Assembly: GCF_013141715.1 (NCBI RefSeq)
Contig: NZ_WHOA01000065.1
Coordinates: forward strand, 1 to 64,000
Direction of reading: 5' to 3'
Origin: Paenibacillus phytorum
GTDB taxonomy: Bacteria; Bacillota; Bacilli; Paenibacillales; NBRC-103111
DNA: 64,000 nucleotides
Position numbers and translations under genes: made by a program. This document shows, piece by piece, positions 37,863 through 47,564 of this stretch. The notes beneath the pieces are model-generated. The model was not told the origin of the DNA and did not search any database. It worked only from the letters and a program-made list of their open reading frames with translations. How positions within the stretch are numbered: position 1 is the first letter of the stretch; every line of letters begins with the position of its first letter.

Positions 37863-39647
37863 ATGAAAAAGCTAAAAGGTAGATCAAGTCTGGTTCCGCT
37901 CACGCTAATCACGGCGCTTCTTGTACTGTCCGCATGTTCCGGCAAAAGCGGTACACCAGCTACAACGCCTGCTAATTCAGCTTCACCGAATGCAGTAGCT
38001 TCGAGTTCAACACCGGGCTCGGATCCGAAGCTTTCCATGGAACCTATCACTTTAAAAGTATTTGTCGCTCCGTCTTCTAAAGCTATACGTGAAGGTATTC
38101 AGAACAATGCTTTTGGGGATGCCATCAAGCAGAAATTCGGAATTTCGCTGGATATCATAACTGGTGACGATGTGAAACAAAAAACCATGATTGCAGGCGG
38201 AGATTTGCCGGATATCCTTGTTTTTGTTGGATCTACTTACACATTGGCTAATTCGATGATTAAAAGCGGCCAGGTCATCCCTCTGGATGATTTGATTGCT
38301 AAATATGGACCTAATATTACCAAATACAGTAAAACATCTTTAGATGTATTCAGAAAATCGTTCAGCAATAACACGAATAAGGTTTATTTCTTATCAGCGT
38401 CACAAGTGAAAGCGAATAATGATCTCATAAGCCAAACTGCTTTTGTCAATTTCAATACAAGATGGGATTTGTACAAAGAAGCCGGTTATCCGGAGATGAA
38501 AAATGAAGATGATTTCTTGAAGGTCATGAAGCAGATTCAAGATAAGAATCCGACAACGAAAGACGGGAAAAAAGTGTACTCGTTCTCCGCATGGACAGAT
38601 TGGGGAACATGGCCTTACATTATTACCTATCCTTTCGTAAATGGCTATAATAATTTGGCAAACGGTCAAGAATTGAATCTGAAAACCGGAGAAGTGGAAG
38701 ACCAATACACGAAGGAAGACGGAATATTCTGGAAAGGTATTTATTTTTACAACAAAGCTCATCGGATGGGTCTATTTGATCCGGAAGGCTTCACACAGAA
38801 GAGTCCGCAATATCAAGAAAAGCTTGTAACGGGGCAATTGCTGAATTCACATCTCTCTGTATGGTCAGGCGGCGCTGATTTAGTGAAATATACAGGTAAA
38901 GATGATGCGCAAATGCTCACAATTCCGGGTCCATTTCCCGTAATTTCCGGTTTGTACAATATCGAGACCCCTTTGGGCTGGGGTATAGGGATCGCTAAAG
39001 CAATCACCTCGCATAATAAGTATCCGGAACGGACCCTGCAGCTGTTGGATTACTTAAATTCTCCGGAAGGAGCAAGATTTATTTACAATGGGGTGAAAGG
39101 CAAGGATTGGGATATTGTGGATGACAAAGCGCAATTAATTGGAGAAATGGCAAAGCCGAATAATTCAGAGTATCTTCAAGCCAATGGTCTTGGAGGTGCG
39201 TTTAAAAGGTTGGCTGCATTTGAAGAGAGCTACCCGACGGAAGATGGTACGCCGGTTGACTTGCGCAAACAGGTGAATCCGGGACTTGTCTCAAACGCTG
39301 AAAAGGATTTCGCGAAACATTACAATAAGGACTTGTTATACCCAGGGCAGGTATATGACAAGTTGGTGAAAGAAGGAAAATTCGCAGCGCTAACGAAATT
39401 TTGGCCAGTTCCGGCGCTGGTGGCCCAACCTTCAGACGCAACTACGCAGATCTTTACGAAAGCAGACCAATATTTTATGGCGAATGTCGCGAAATTTATT
39501 ATGGCCAAGGATGATGCGGAATTTGACGCTGCTAAGAAAAAGGCCATTTCAGACCTCAAAAACCTCGGCATAGATAAAGCCTATGATGAGTTACATCAAC
39601 TGTTAGTCGACGCTCAACAAACCGCTAAGGATTTGAATCTAAAATAG
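37863..39647 (+). CDS. Extracellular solute-binding lipoprotein of sugar ABC transporter
   Basis: A 594-residue binding protein with lipobox LVLSAC (Cys at about residue 22), a Ser/Thr/Pro/Ala-rich linker, and a large family 1 / LplA-type body starting near LKVFVAPSSKA. The longer than usual body suggests recognition of a larger oligosaccharide. AGGGGG precedes the ATG. Confidence 0.87.
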   Translation: MKKLKGRSSLVPLTLITALLVLSACSGKSGTPATTPANSASPNAVASSSTPGSDPKLSMEPITLKVFVAPSSKAIREGIQNNAFGDAIKQKFGISLDIITGDDVKQKTMIAGGDLPDILVFVGSTYTLANSMIKSGQVIPLDDLIAKYGPNITKYSKTSLDVFRKSFSNNTNKVYFLSASQVKANNDLISQTAFVNFNTRWDLYKEAGYPEMKNEDDFLKVMKQIQDKNPTTKDGKKVYSFSAWTDWGTWPYIITYPFVNGYNNLANGQELNLKTGEVEDQYTKEDGIFWKGIYFYNKAHRMGLFDPEGFTQKSPQYQEKLVTGQLLNSHLSVWSGGADLVKYTGKDDAQMLTIPGPFPVISGLYNIETPLGWGIGIAKAITSHNKYPERTLQLLDYLNSPEGARFIYNGVKGKDWDIVDDKAQLIGEMAKPNNSEYLQANGLGGAFKRLAAFEESYPTEDGTPVDLRKQVNPGLVSNAEKDFAKHYNKDLLYPGQVYDKLVKEGKFAALTKFWPVPALVAQPSDATTQIFTKADQYFMANVAKFIMAKDDAEFDAAKKKAISDLKNLGIDKAYDELHQLLVDAQQTAKDLNLK

Positions 39648-39679
39648 CAATCAACTAATTTGAACTAATGTTTGCATCT

Positions 39680-39720
39680 GTTGCCGCTCAGTTTCCCGGG
39701 TGGGAAGCTGAACGGTAACT
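39680..39720 (+). terminator. Intra-operon hairpin after binding-protein gene
   Basis: CCGCTCAGTTTCCC and GGGAAGCTGAACGG pair across a 4-nt loop with G-U pairs and a small bulge. No long T-run follows. It is placed as in the other two transporter operons (after the binding protein or beside it) and may set expression ratios. Confidence 0.5.
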
Positions 39721-39764
39721 GTATATACTAGCGCAAAGAGTTATGATAAAACGAGGAGGAATTA

Positions 39765-42389
39765 ATGATGTATTTTGTCAAATGGAAAAGGACATCCTTG
39801 CGCACGATTGTCACCCTTATGGCGACCCTACTATTTGTCTCTTCTGGCCTGTTTATTAGCGGAAGCGCAAACGCTTTCAATCAGGATGAACTCGGGCCGA
39901 ATGTATTCGGTCCGACAGCCATCGGTGAGGCGCAGCCATATAATCTTCTTTCTCCCAGTTTTGATGACGCGTTACGATCGACTAGATGGATACCGGCTGG
40001 AAGCCAGCCGGGGTACAGCTTTACCTTCAACGATACAGCTGGAATCAATAATAGCGGAGCGGCTGTTATCGAAATCCCCACTAACGACGCTGTCAACACA
40101 TTCCCCTCATATACCCAGACACTCACTGTCAACGGAACCAACCTACAGGTCGGTAAATCAATCGCATTCAGCGGGTGGCTGCGCACGGACAATGTCCAGT
40201 GTAAGCAGATTGGCAGCCAATGCTTTGGTGTTGGTGCGTATATCGCTATTGAATATTACAACGCGAGCGGGGGGCGCATAGCGTTTGATCAATCGGGACC
40301 CATACAGGGAAATCAAGGCTGGACGTACCGCAGAGCAGTCGGGGTTATTCCCCAAGGGACGACTTCCATAAAATTGAATTTTATTCTTAACGGCATGGGG
40401 AAGGCCTATTACGACGATGCTGCGCTTGCTTACTATTCGGACAGTTCGGTGATCAATGCTGTCTACGCGCAGCAGGTTGAGTTGAACGTCACGAATAGTT
40501 TGCTCAATACCGATATACGCGGACTAGGCGTGAATTTGAATCCGCATTTCGCAAGGCCTGGGAGGCTTTCGACTCAGGACGAACAACTGATTACAGAGCG
40601 ATTGCAGCTGATTAAACCGGCCTGGGTGCGAGTATTTACCGACACGCGTTGGTGGGTGACTGCCACTGGCAACGACTTCACGACGCTTCCTTTGATGAAT
40701 GGACTGGTGAAAGATTTGCAAATCATCAAAGGTCTTGGGGCAAAAGTTAATCTCGTTATGACTTGGCCGAATTATTTACAGCCCAAGGAGGTAATTGCGG
40801 ATCATATGGCCGATCTCATCGAGTGGCTGCTGCAGAACAAGCAGCTGCATATCGATGGACTTACGCTCTATAATGAACCGGATAACAGCAACAGCTTTCC
40901 GGGCACTGTTGCGGACTATGTGGCGCTGTATCAGGAGATGGCTGATGTTTTGGCAGCCCGCGGTCTTCATGATGTGAAATTGATTGGCGGAGATGTGTCG
41001 GCAAGCGATACCTTTACCGAGGCGATCGCCGGGCCGCTTCAAAGCGACTTGGGGATGTTGTCCTTCCATAGCTATGTCCATTACAAGAAACCGATGGCTT
41101 CTACGGTATTGCGCACTGCTATGGTGGCAAAGTTTGCACAGTCAAAAGGACTAGACGAGTTTCTTTGGGAAACCAATGTGGGGTACGGAGTTGGTTTTGC
41201 TGCATTTACCCCAGGTACCGTAGATGGCGTGCTGATGCCGAAACGGTATCCATCAATGCTGAAGATGGCGGCCTATATGATGCAGACACTTGCGGTTGGC
41301 GTGAAAGGCCTTTCGTATTGGGAAGCTTTTGACATGAATTACGGGGAACTGGGGGAGACGGGCTGGATAATGAGTTATGGGATGTGGGGAACCAAGGAGC
41401 AAGGCTACCCTCTTCGACCAGCCTATTATTCGTATCAGCTCCTTTCCAGTCAAATTCAGCCTGGCGCATCCATCCGCAAGGTTACATCGACTTCTGCCGA
41501 TTCGACTCTGCTGTCGTACATGATCGATAAACCCGATGGCTCTCAAGCGCTGTTCCTGTTGAATCCATGGGATAAACCGGTTAGCGTGACAGCTAATCTC
41601 GGGGATGCAAGCTACACGAATCAAAAGGCCAAGCGAATTAGCTACAACTCGACTGAAGTTGCTTCAGCAATCGCAGAAGGCAGGCTATCTTTAGGCGAAA
41701 CAGAAGTGAACTTGTCTGGCGGTTCCTATAATGATGTGATCCAGCCGGAGAGCATGATGATCATCCAACTGGATAAAGTACCGCCAGTCACTACAGCAAC
41801 CTTATCTCCTGCACAGCCAGAAGGGCAAAATGGTTGGTACGTGAACCCAGTCACGGTAAGCCTTACAGCGACAAATAATTTGTCCGTCAGTAGCGGATCA
41901 GAGGTAGCCGCAACCTATTACACCATAGACGGCGGCGCACAACAAAGCGGGAATTCCGTTACGCTGACAACTGACGGCGTGCATACGCTAGCTTATTGGA
42001 GCGTAGACAACGCAGGTAACATTGAAGAGCAACATACGACAACCGTTAAGATCGACAAGACGGCACCATTATTAACTGTACAATTAGATAAAACGTCTAT
42101 CTGGCCGCCGAATCATAAAATGGTGACTGTTCATGCCACGCTGAATTCGAGTGATGCTACATCAGGCGTCGCATCTGTGGTGTTAACCTCCATTACGAGC
42201 AATGAACCGGATAGTGGTCAAGGTGACATTGAGGCCGCTATTGGGACATCGGCCACTACATTTAGTTTACGTGCGGAAAGATTAGGTAATGGAACAGGAC
42301 GTATATATACAATAACTTATACGATAACCGACAATGTAGGCAATAAATCAACAGCAGTAAGTACAGTTAGCGTTCCACATAACCAATAA
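39765..42389 (+). CDS. Secreted clan GH-A glycosidase with CBM-like and C-terminal modules
   Basis: An 874-residue exoenzyme. The signal peptide ends SANA-F (residue 37). A carbohydrate-binding-like sandwich spans about residues 45-235. A TIM barrel (about 245-560) shows the clan GH-A pattern: acid/base Glu371 in LTLYNEPDNS on strand 4 and probable nucleophile Glu469 in FLWETNVGYG on strand 7. A beta domain (about 565-670), an OmpL47/Ig-like domain with YWSVDNAGN, and the shared C-terminal module SIWPPNHKMVTV ending VSVPHNQ follow. The family within clan GH-A (GH5, GH30, GH39, GH79 or other) is not resolved. It follows the locus B binding protein and is presumably induced by the same kinase/regulator. 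Confidence 0.8.
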   Translation: MMYFVKWKRTSLRTIVTLMATLLFVSSGLFISGSANAFNQDELGPNVFGPTAIGEAQPYNLLSPSFDDALRSTRWIPAGSQPGYSFTFNDTAGINNSGAAVIEIPTNDAVNTFPSYTQTLTVNGTNLQVGKSIAFSGWLRTDNVQCKQIGSQCFGVGAYIAIEYYNASGGRIAFDQSGPIQGNQGWTYRRAVGVIPQGTTSIKLNFILNGMGKAYYDDAALAYYSDSSVINAVYAQQVELNVTNSLLNTDIRGLGVNLNPHFARPGRLSTQDEQLITERLQLIKPAWVRVFTDTRWWVTATGNDFTTLPLMNGLVKDLQIIKGLGAKVNLVMTWPNYLQPKEVIADHMADLIEWLLQNKQLHIDGLTLYNEPDNSNSFPGTVADYVALYQEMADVLAARGLHDVKLIGGDVSASDTFTEAIAGPLQSDLGMLSFHSYVHYKKPMASTVLRTAMVAKFAQSKGLDEFLWETNVGYGVGFAAFTPGTVDGVLMPKRYPSMLKMAAYMMQTLAVGVKGLSYWEAFDMNYGELGETGWIMSYGMWGTKEQGYPLRPAYYSYQLLSSQIQPGASIRKVTSTSADSTLLSYMIDKPDGSQALFLLNPWDKPVSVTANLGDASYTNQKAKRISYNSTEVASAIAEGRLSLGETEVNLSGGSYNDVIQPESMMIIQLDKVPPVTTATLSPAQPEGQNGWYVNPVTVSLTATNNLSVSSGSEVAATYYTIDGGAQQSGNSVTLTTDGVHTLAYWSVDNAGNIEEQHTTTVKIDKTAPLLTVQLDKTSIWPPNHKMVTVHATLNSSDATSGVASVVLTSITSNEPDSGQGDIEAAIGTSATTFSLRAERLGNGTGRIYTITYTITDNVGNKSTAVSTVSVPHNQ

Positions 42390-42429
42390 GTCAAGGTACA
42401 CGCTTTTTATATGGATGAGATATGCTGAC

Positions 42430-42459
42430 GCCTCCCGGATCCAGTTGGATTCGGGAGGC
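42430..42459. terminator. Bidirectional terminator between convergent genes
   Basis: GCCTCCCG and CGGGAGGC close a hairpin with further pairing inside the loop (GATCCA/TGGATT). It lies between the ends of the GH-A gene (plus) and the AraC gene (minus). There are no long T-runs, so efficiency is uncertain. Confidence 0.6.
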
Positions 42460-42501
42460 ATCGGTTGATGGACATTGCCGCATTCATGCGCTACTTCGAT
42501 C

Positions 42502-43386
42502 TCACTGTCCACTGTTCCGATACTGCTGTGGGGCGATGCCTGCGATCTTTTTAAACATCCGACTGAAGTAAAAAGGATCTGGATACCCGACTTCCTCAGC
42601 AATTTCCTTTACGCTTTTTGCTGTATTGCGCAGCAGGTGTTTGGCATGTTGGGTTTTAAGCTGGTGGATGTAGTTATGGATGTTCGTTCCAGCATATTTT
42701 TTAAACACCTGACAAAGGTATTCATATTTTCGCTCCAGCACCCGCTCCAACGTTTCTTTGGAAATGTCCGACTCATAAAAATTGTTCAAATGGTTGACCA
42801 GCTTGCGGAATGTGAGGTAAGAAGCGGGGAAAGCCGTGTCCAAGTGGCTTTGCTCCAAGAAACCAATCGCCATGAGCCGAAGTATTTCGCCAAGCAAAAG
42901 GGTAGCATGAAAACGAAAATAGCCGTTCGGTTGTTTCATTGTCTCCACTAGTTCTTCAAACAAGCCCAGCAGCTTATAACGCTGTAAGGAAAGAAACTGA
43001 CGAGGCACTACAAGTAAATCCTCGTGAAGGATTTCAGTGGTTCTTAGTTCCGTACGTTCGGCATGGACAATACTAAGCTCAGACGCCCGATCCAGCACGA
43101 ATTCATTCAGGCCGGGTTCACAGGAAAATTGCACCCAAAAAAATTTGCCCTGTCTTTCATGGGGATTCCAACCGGAATGTGACTCCCAAGGCATCATAAG
43201 CAGCGATTCACCGGTTTGTAGCGTCGTGCGGGTTTCGTTAGTCTGCAAATGAACCGTACCGTCGGCAATGACGATCAGTTCGTAGTAGGGATTATGATGC
43301 CGAGCAAAGAAGGTGTGGGTATTCGCGTCGAAAAGATCCGCCCATTTGACATCGAGCTTGGACAATCGAGACAGAGCGTAGTACAT
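42502..43386 (-). CDS. AraC-family regulator with cupin sensor domain
   Basis: A 294-residue one-component regulator. An N-terminal cupin-like ligand-binding domain spans about residues 15-150 (HHNPYYELIVIADG and SLLMMPWESHSGW), and a C-terminal AraC helix-turn-helix pair about 190-288 (SKETLERVLERKYEYLCQVF and PFYFSRMFKKIAGIAPQQYR). GGAGG lies eight bases before the ATG. It is divergent from the ADP-ribosylglycohydrolase-like gene, with only 117 bp between them, so it probably controls that operon and itself. Confidence 0.87.
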   Translation of the reverse strand: MYYALSRLSKLDVKWADLFDANTHTFFARHHNPYYELIVIADGTVHLQTNETRTTLQTGESLLMMPWESHSGWNPHERQGKFFWVQFSCEPGLNEFVLDRASELSIVHAERTELRTTEILHEDLLVVPRQFLSLQRYKLLGLFEELVETMKQPNGYFRFHATLLLGEILRLMAIGFLEQSHLDTAFPASYLTFRKLVNHLNNFYESDISKETLERVLERKYEYLCQVFKKYAGTNIHNYIHQLKTQHAKHLLRNTAKSVKEIAEEVGYPDPFYFSRMFKKIAGIAPQQYRNSGQ

Positions 43387-43503
43387 GACTTGACAACCTC
43401 CGATGTTTTTTCTTTCGAGAACGTAACTATGTACATGGCTCCGTAATGGTGCCGTTCCAATAATAAAGTCATCACCATTATATCAAATGACGGAGGAATA
43501 CAC

Positions 43504-45396
43504 ATGAGCATCAGCATTTTAAATGAACAGGATTACTATCGAATCGTATACGGGGGATGGCTCGGGAAAAATATTGGGGGGACGCTTGGGGGACCCGTTG
43601 AGGGCAAGAAAGAGCTGTTGGAATTGACCTTTTATTCTGTGCTGCCTGACGGTCCGCTGGAGAACGATGACTTGGATCTGCAATTGGTATGGTTGCACGC
43701 TTTGGAACAGTATGGGCCGGGATTGACCTCCCGTGAGCTTGGGCAGGAGTGGATGGAACACATCTTTTTCCCTTTTGATGAATACGGTTATGCCTTGGCA
43801 AATCTACGAAGAGGTCTTCTCGCGCCAGTTGCAGGCTGGTTCAACAATCCGTTCAATGACTGTATGGGATCACCGATTCGTTCCGAAATTTGGGCAATGG
43901 CAGCGCCTGGAGCGCCAGCAACTGCGGCTCACTATGCTTATCAGGACGCGATAGTGGATCATGCCGGAGGAGAAGGCGTATACGGTGAAATGTTTTTTGC
44001 CGCTTTGGAGAGCGCCATTTTCTTTGAGAAGGACCGAGATACATTAATTGAGATCGGAATGACATATATTCCCGAGGATTGCCGAACCGCTAAAGCTTTA
44101 AAGGATCTCATCCGTTGGCATTCAGAGGGGAAAAGTTGGGTAGAAACACGTTCGCTTATTCTAGAGTACCATGGCAATGACAACTTTTGCGACGCTCCGC
44201 AAAATATTGCTTTTACGATCCTGGGATGGCTGTATGGCGAGGATTTTGAGGATGCGATATTGAAAGCCGTCAACTGCGGCTACGATACTGATTGTACCGC
44301 TGCGACGCTGGGCGCGATATTGGGTATGCTGCTCGGGCCGGAAGCGCTGCCGGATAAATGGGTGAAGCCGGTTGGCGACCGTATTGTTGTCAGTCCCCCA
44401 GTTAAAGGATTTCCTGCACCGAAGGATTTGGATGAGTTGACTATCCGCACCATCCGCATGGGTAAACAGATCTTGGCCGCTTGGGACACGGGGATTCTAG
44501 TGCATCCCGACCTGCCTACGTCTTGGAACCGATTGGAGACGTCTGCAGCAGAAACGGCAGGAACAATAAGGGAGTTGTGGGATAGAAAAGTTACATCCAA
44601 TCAGTATTTGCTGCCGCAGGGAACTCGAAGCTGTCCGGACGCCGAACTGGTGATTGACTTCGGCTCAGAAGGTCCCGCCATCGGAGTAGGTCAAAGGAAG
44701 ACATTGCAATTTACCATGACGAACCGATCGCTAATCCCTATTGATGGAAGTATAACATTGGAGCTGCCTAAGGACTGGGTTGGACCTAATGAGCTTGAGG
44801 TCAGCCTGCAGCCTGACGAATCCTTCCAGTGGGACGTAGAAATTCGGGCTTCTGCGGTTGCGGCCACAAGTCATGAGCTTACTTTTTGCTGGACGCGAAT
44901 TCATGATCATTCGATCTGGGCTGTTCAGAAGGTGCCTTTCGCCTTGATAAGCGCATCCAGATGGATCGTCTGGGGACCAGAAAGCGATGCGGGAAAAGAG
45001 ATTTATGTCCCAGGGAACCGATTGGCATGGGAGGAGGTTCTTGGATTAGATTCTGTTGGGTTTATTGTTGACGGTGTATATCGGGCGGAAACGACGCTCA
45101 CGAACCCAATCGAACGGGAGCTTCGTCTCATTGCAGCTGCAAACAGTCCCGTAACACTGAAGTTGAATGGACAAACTGTGATTGAATGTAAAGAAACGTT
45201 GGAGTTCATGCCAGCATATAATCGTTGCCATAAAGAGCAATGGGTGGAGTTAACTTTGGCTGCTGGAATCCATAAGGTGGAATTGGAAGCTACCAGGAAT
45301 GGTTATCCGCTGGAGGTGTATGTCTTACCGGTAGCGCTTCGAAACACCACATCGCCTGGTTCATACTATTACCATACGGATATATTGTTGGGGTAA
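43504..45396 (+). CDS. ADP-ribosylglycohydrolase-family protein with extra C-terminal domain
   Basis: A 630-residue cytoplasmic protein. The N-terminal half (about 5-330) is an ADP-ribosylglycohydrolase (DraG/ARH) fold with metal-binding acidic motifs ENDDLDLQLVW near residue 55 and GYDTDCTAATLGAILG near residue 260. The second half is predicted beta-rich (two sandwich-like segments, about 370-480 and 490-625), which ordinary DraG enzymes lack. In a sugar locus the likely substrate is an N- or O-glycoside rather than ADP-ribosylated protein, but this is inference. GGAGG precedes the ATG. It is the first gene of locus C, followed by an oxidoreductase 40 bases later. Confidence 0.8.
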   Translation: MSISILNEQDYYRIVYGGWLGKNIGGTLGGPVEGKKELLELTFYSVLPDGPLENDDLDLQLVWLHALEQYGPGLTSRELGQEWMEHIFFPFDEYGYALANLRRGLLAPVAGWFNNPFNDCMGSPIRSEIWAMAAPGAPATAAHYAYQDAIVDHAGGEGVYGEMFFAALESAIFFEKDRDTLIEIGMTYIPEDCRTAKALKDLIRWHSEGKSWVETRSLILEYHGNDNFCDAPQNIAFTILGWLYGEDFEDAILKAVNCGYDTDCTAATLGAILGMLLGPEALPDKWVKPVGDRIVVSPPVKGFPAPKDLDELTIRTIRMGKQILAAWDTGILVHPDLPTSWNRLETSAAETAGTIRELWDRKVTSNQYLLPQGTRSCPDAELVIDFGSEGPAIGVGQRKTLQFTMTNRSLIPIDGSITLELPKDWVGPNELEVSLQPDESFQWDVEIRASAVAATSHELTFCWTRIHDHSIWAVQKVPFALISASRWIVWGPESDAGKEIYVPGNRLAWEEVLGLDSVGFIVDGVYRAETTLTNPIERELRLIAAANSPVTLKLNGQTVIECKETLEFMPAYNRCHKEQWVELTLAAGIHKVELEATRNGYPLEVYVLPVALRNTTSPGSYYYHTDILLG

Positions 45397-45436
45397 AAAA
45401 TGAGAATCGATTTGCATTAAATGAAGGAGATCAAAA

Positions 45437-46507
45437 ATGACAAGAATAAAAGTGGGAATTATTGGTTTGGGGGAAGTGGCGCAAATGATTCATTTGCCGA
45501 TTCTGGAATCCCTGCCGGAGCTCTATGAGATGGTTGCTTTTTGTGATATTTCCCCAAAGCTATTGGCGAAGATGGGGGAGAAATATCACGTTCAGCACTT
45601 ATATCTGAATGCAACAGATATGTTTGAACAATCTGAGCTTGATGCTGTTTTTGTACTGAATAACATGGAATACCATACCGAGTCCACGATCGCGGCACTG
45701 AACAAGAGAATTCATGTATTTGTAGAGAAGCCAATGTGTGTCACCCAAGCGGAGGTTAATGAGATTATCCAAGCGAGGGACGCGGCAAATGTACAGGTGA
45801 TGGTTGGTTATATGAGGCGATTTGCTCCCGCCTACCTCCGGGCAATAGAAGAGGTTAAGTCGCTTGGACCGATTATCTATGTAAGAGTGCGTGATATTAT
45901 CGGTCAAAACAAATTTTTCACGAGTCAGTCCAACCCTATATATCGTTTCAATGATATCCCAGCTGAAGCTGTGCAGGACCGTAAGGAGCGAAACGCCAGG
46001 TTAATGAGAGAAGCGGTCGGTGAAGCGACTGATGACATGTATGGAGCCTATGGATTATTGCTTGGATTAAATAGCCATGATATTTCGGCCATGCGGGAAT
46101 TAATAGGAATGCCCATTGCCGTGAAGGCAGCTTCATCCTGGTTGGGGGGCAGATTCAAGAATGCTATCTTTGAATATGATGGCTTCAACGCCACATTTGA
46201 AACGGGGATGGACCAGCAGGGGCGTTTTGATGCTCATATCGAGGTTTACGGTGAGAATAAATCTGTGCTTATTCAATATGACACACCTTATATTCGACAA
46301 TTGCCAACGACGCTGCATATAAGTGAAACAATCGGGGACAGCTTTGAGGAATCTACTATTCGCCCGACCTATAAGGACGCTTATGTGTATGAGCTTGAAT
46401 ATTTTTATGAAGTGGTCACGAAAGGGTTACAACCAAAAACGACGCCTGAGGACTACCTGCAGGATCTTGTGATCTTCAAGATGATTATGGAAGCTATACA
46501 ACAATGA
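45437..46507 (+). CDS. Gfo/Idh/MocA-family oxidoreductase
   Basis: A 356-residue NAD(P)-dependent sugar oxidoreductase. The Rossmann domain starts KVGIIGLGEVAQMIHLP, with the conserved EKPMCVTQAEV motif (Lys of EKP is usually catalytic) near residue 94. The C-terminal alpha/beta domain begins around residue 130 and includes GYMRRFAPAYLRA. AAGGAG precedes the ATG. It is the intact paralogue of the frameshifted gene at 31032. It sits between the ARH-like gene and a sugar isomerase/epimerase. Pairing of this family with AP-endonuclease-fold isomerases is known from 3-keto-glycoside pathways, which is one possible role. Confidence 0.88.
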   Translation: MTRIKVGIIGLGEVAQMIHLPILESLPELYEMVAFCDISPKLLAKMGEKYHVQHLYLNATDMFEQSELDAVFVLNNMEYHTESTIAALNKRIHVFVEKPMCVTQAEVNEIIQARDAANVQVMVGYMRRFAPAYLRAIEEVKSLGPIIYVRVRDIIGQNKFFTSQSNPIYRFNDIPAEAVQDRKERNARLMREAVGEATDDMYGAYGLLLGLNSHDISAMRELIGMPIAVKAASSWLGGRFKNAIFEYDGFNATFETGMDQQGRFDAHIEVYGENKSVLIQYDTPYIRQLPTTLHISETIGDSFEESTIRPTYKDAYVYELEYFYEVVTKGLQPKTTPEDYLQDLVIFKMIMEAIQQ

Positions 46508-46523
46508 AGCTAATCAACAATAA

Positions 46524-46556
46524 AGAAGCGACAGGGTTAGTCCTACTCTGCCGCTT
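46524..46556. terminator. Hairpin between oxidoreductase and isomerase genes
   Basis: GAAGCGACAG (46524 on) pairs with CTGCCGCTTC with one mismatch across a 13-nt loop. No T-run follows, so it may be an mRNA-processing or attenuation structure rather than a full terminator. Confidence 0.4.
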
Positions 46557-46657
46557 CCAAAGTACAGTTTTCATAGTAAATGACGCATATTGAAGTATAC
46601 ATATTGGCAAAGGACAGCTACATTTGGTTTATAAACGAATGAAGGGGAAATTTATAA

Positions 46658-47428
46658 GTGAAGCAAAAATTCGCCGTACAGTTATTTACATTGCGCAAAG
46701 AGTGTGAACAAGATTTTCCGGGAGTTCTTAGGGAAGTTAAAAGGATGGGCTGGGTTGGGGTCGAGATGGCAGGACTTTGCGGTTTTTCCGCGCAAGAGAT
46801 CGCCGAGGTGCTGCAGGAAACCGGATTAAAAACCGCAGGTATGCACGTTTCATTCGAAAGCTTGCTCAATGATGTAGAGAATGTAATGGCTCAAGCGCGT
46901 CTCTTTCATACCTCATACCTTATTTGTCCATCTGTTCCACATGAGCTAAGAAACGAAAATGGTTACCAACAATTTCGCATGGAACTAAATGAAATTGCGA
47001 AGAAATTGCAGCCGGAGGGCTTTACAATTGGCTTTCACAACCATGCTTTCGAGTTTGAAACAAGCGTTAACGGCATGAATGCTTTGGAATATGTGATTGA
47101 GCCTTCTGCTGAGAATGCCGTTTTGGCAGAAATTGATGTCTATTGGGTGAAGAAAGCAGGGAAAGATCCAGCTGAATTTATTCGTCCGTATAGCCTCCGG
47201 ATGCCGACAATGCACTTGAAGGATATGACCAACGATGAACGAGGGACGTATGCTGGAATTGGCACTGGAGTGATCGATTTCGACCCTATTTTGATATGGG
47301 GAGAGCAGAATGGCGTAGAATGGTACGTTGTGGAGCAGGATGTATGTCAAGGCAATCCAATGGACTGCGTGAGTCTTAGCTTAACGAATTTACACCGAAT
47401 AGCGGACCGACTTTTAGAAAATCGATAG
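46658..47428 (+). CDS. Sugar phosphate isomerase/epimerase (AP-endonuclease 2 fold)
   Basis: A 256-residue TIM-barrel enzyme of the xylose-isomerase-like family. Metal-ligand motifs are visible in TIGFHNHAFEFE near residue 123, LAEIDVYWVKKAG near 161 and TMHLKDMTND near 185. The start is a GTG preceded by AAGGGGAAA. It probably isomerises, epimerises or dehydrates a sugar produced by the neighbouring oxidoreductase. The spacing of 150 bp from the upstream gene allows an internal promoter. Confidence 0.85.
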   Translation: MKQKFAVQLFTLRKECEQDFPGVLREVKRMGWVGVEMAGLCGFSAQEIAEVLQETGLKTAGMHVSFESLLNDVENVMAQARLFHTSYLICPSVPHELRNENGYQQFRMELNEIAKKLQPEGFTIGFHNHAFEFETSVNGMNALEYVIEPSAENAVLAEIDVYWVKKAGKDPAEFIRPYSLRMPTMHLKDMTNDERGTYAGIGTGVIDFDPILIWGEQNGVEWYVVEQDVCQGNPMDCVSLSLTNLHRIADRLLENR

Positions 47429-47446
47429 TATTATAAAGAAAGAGCT

Positions 47447-47480
47447 GAAAGAGCTGCCTTGTGGCAGCTCTTTCTTCAAC
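47447..47480. terminator. Rho-independent terminator
   Basis: GAAAGAGCTGCC (47447-47458) and GGCAGCTCTTTC (47463-47474) form a perfect 12-bp stem with a 4-nt loop, shortly after the isomerase stop codon. The T-run is split (TTTCTTC). Confidence 0.8.
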
Positions 47481-47564
47481 AGAATTTATATGTTTTGGGG
47501 TATGGGGTAACTATGCTGGGTTGAGGTTGCTGGATCAAAGAATCCCTACTCGCGGTTGAATGAT

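Noticed and set aside
42475-42951. 158-codon plus-strand open frame opposite the cupin-AraC gene
   Set aside because: The minus-strand gene has a clear AraC domain and ribosome site; the plus frame has neither.
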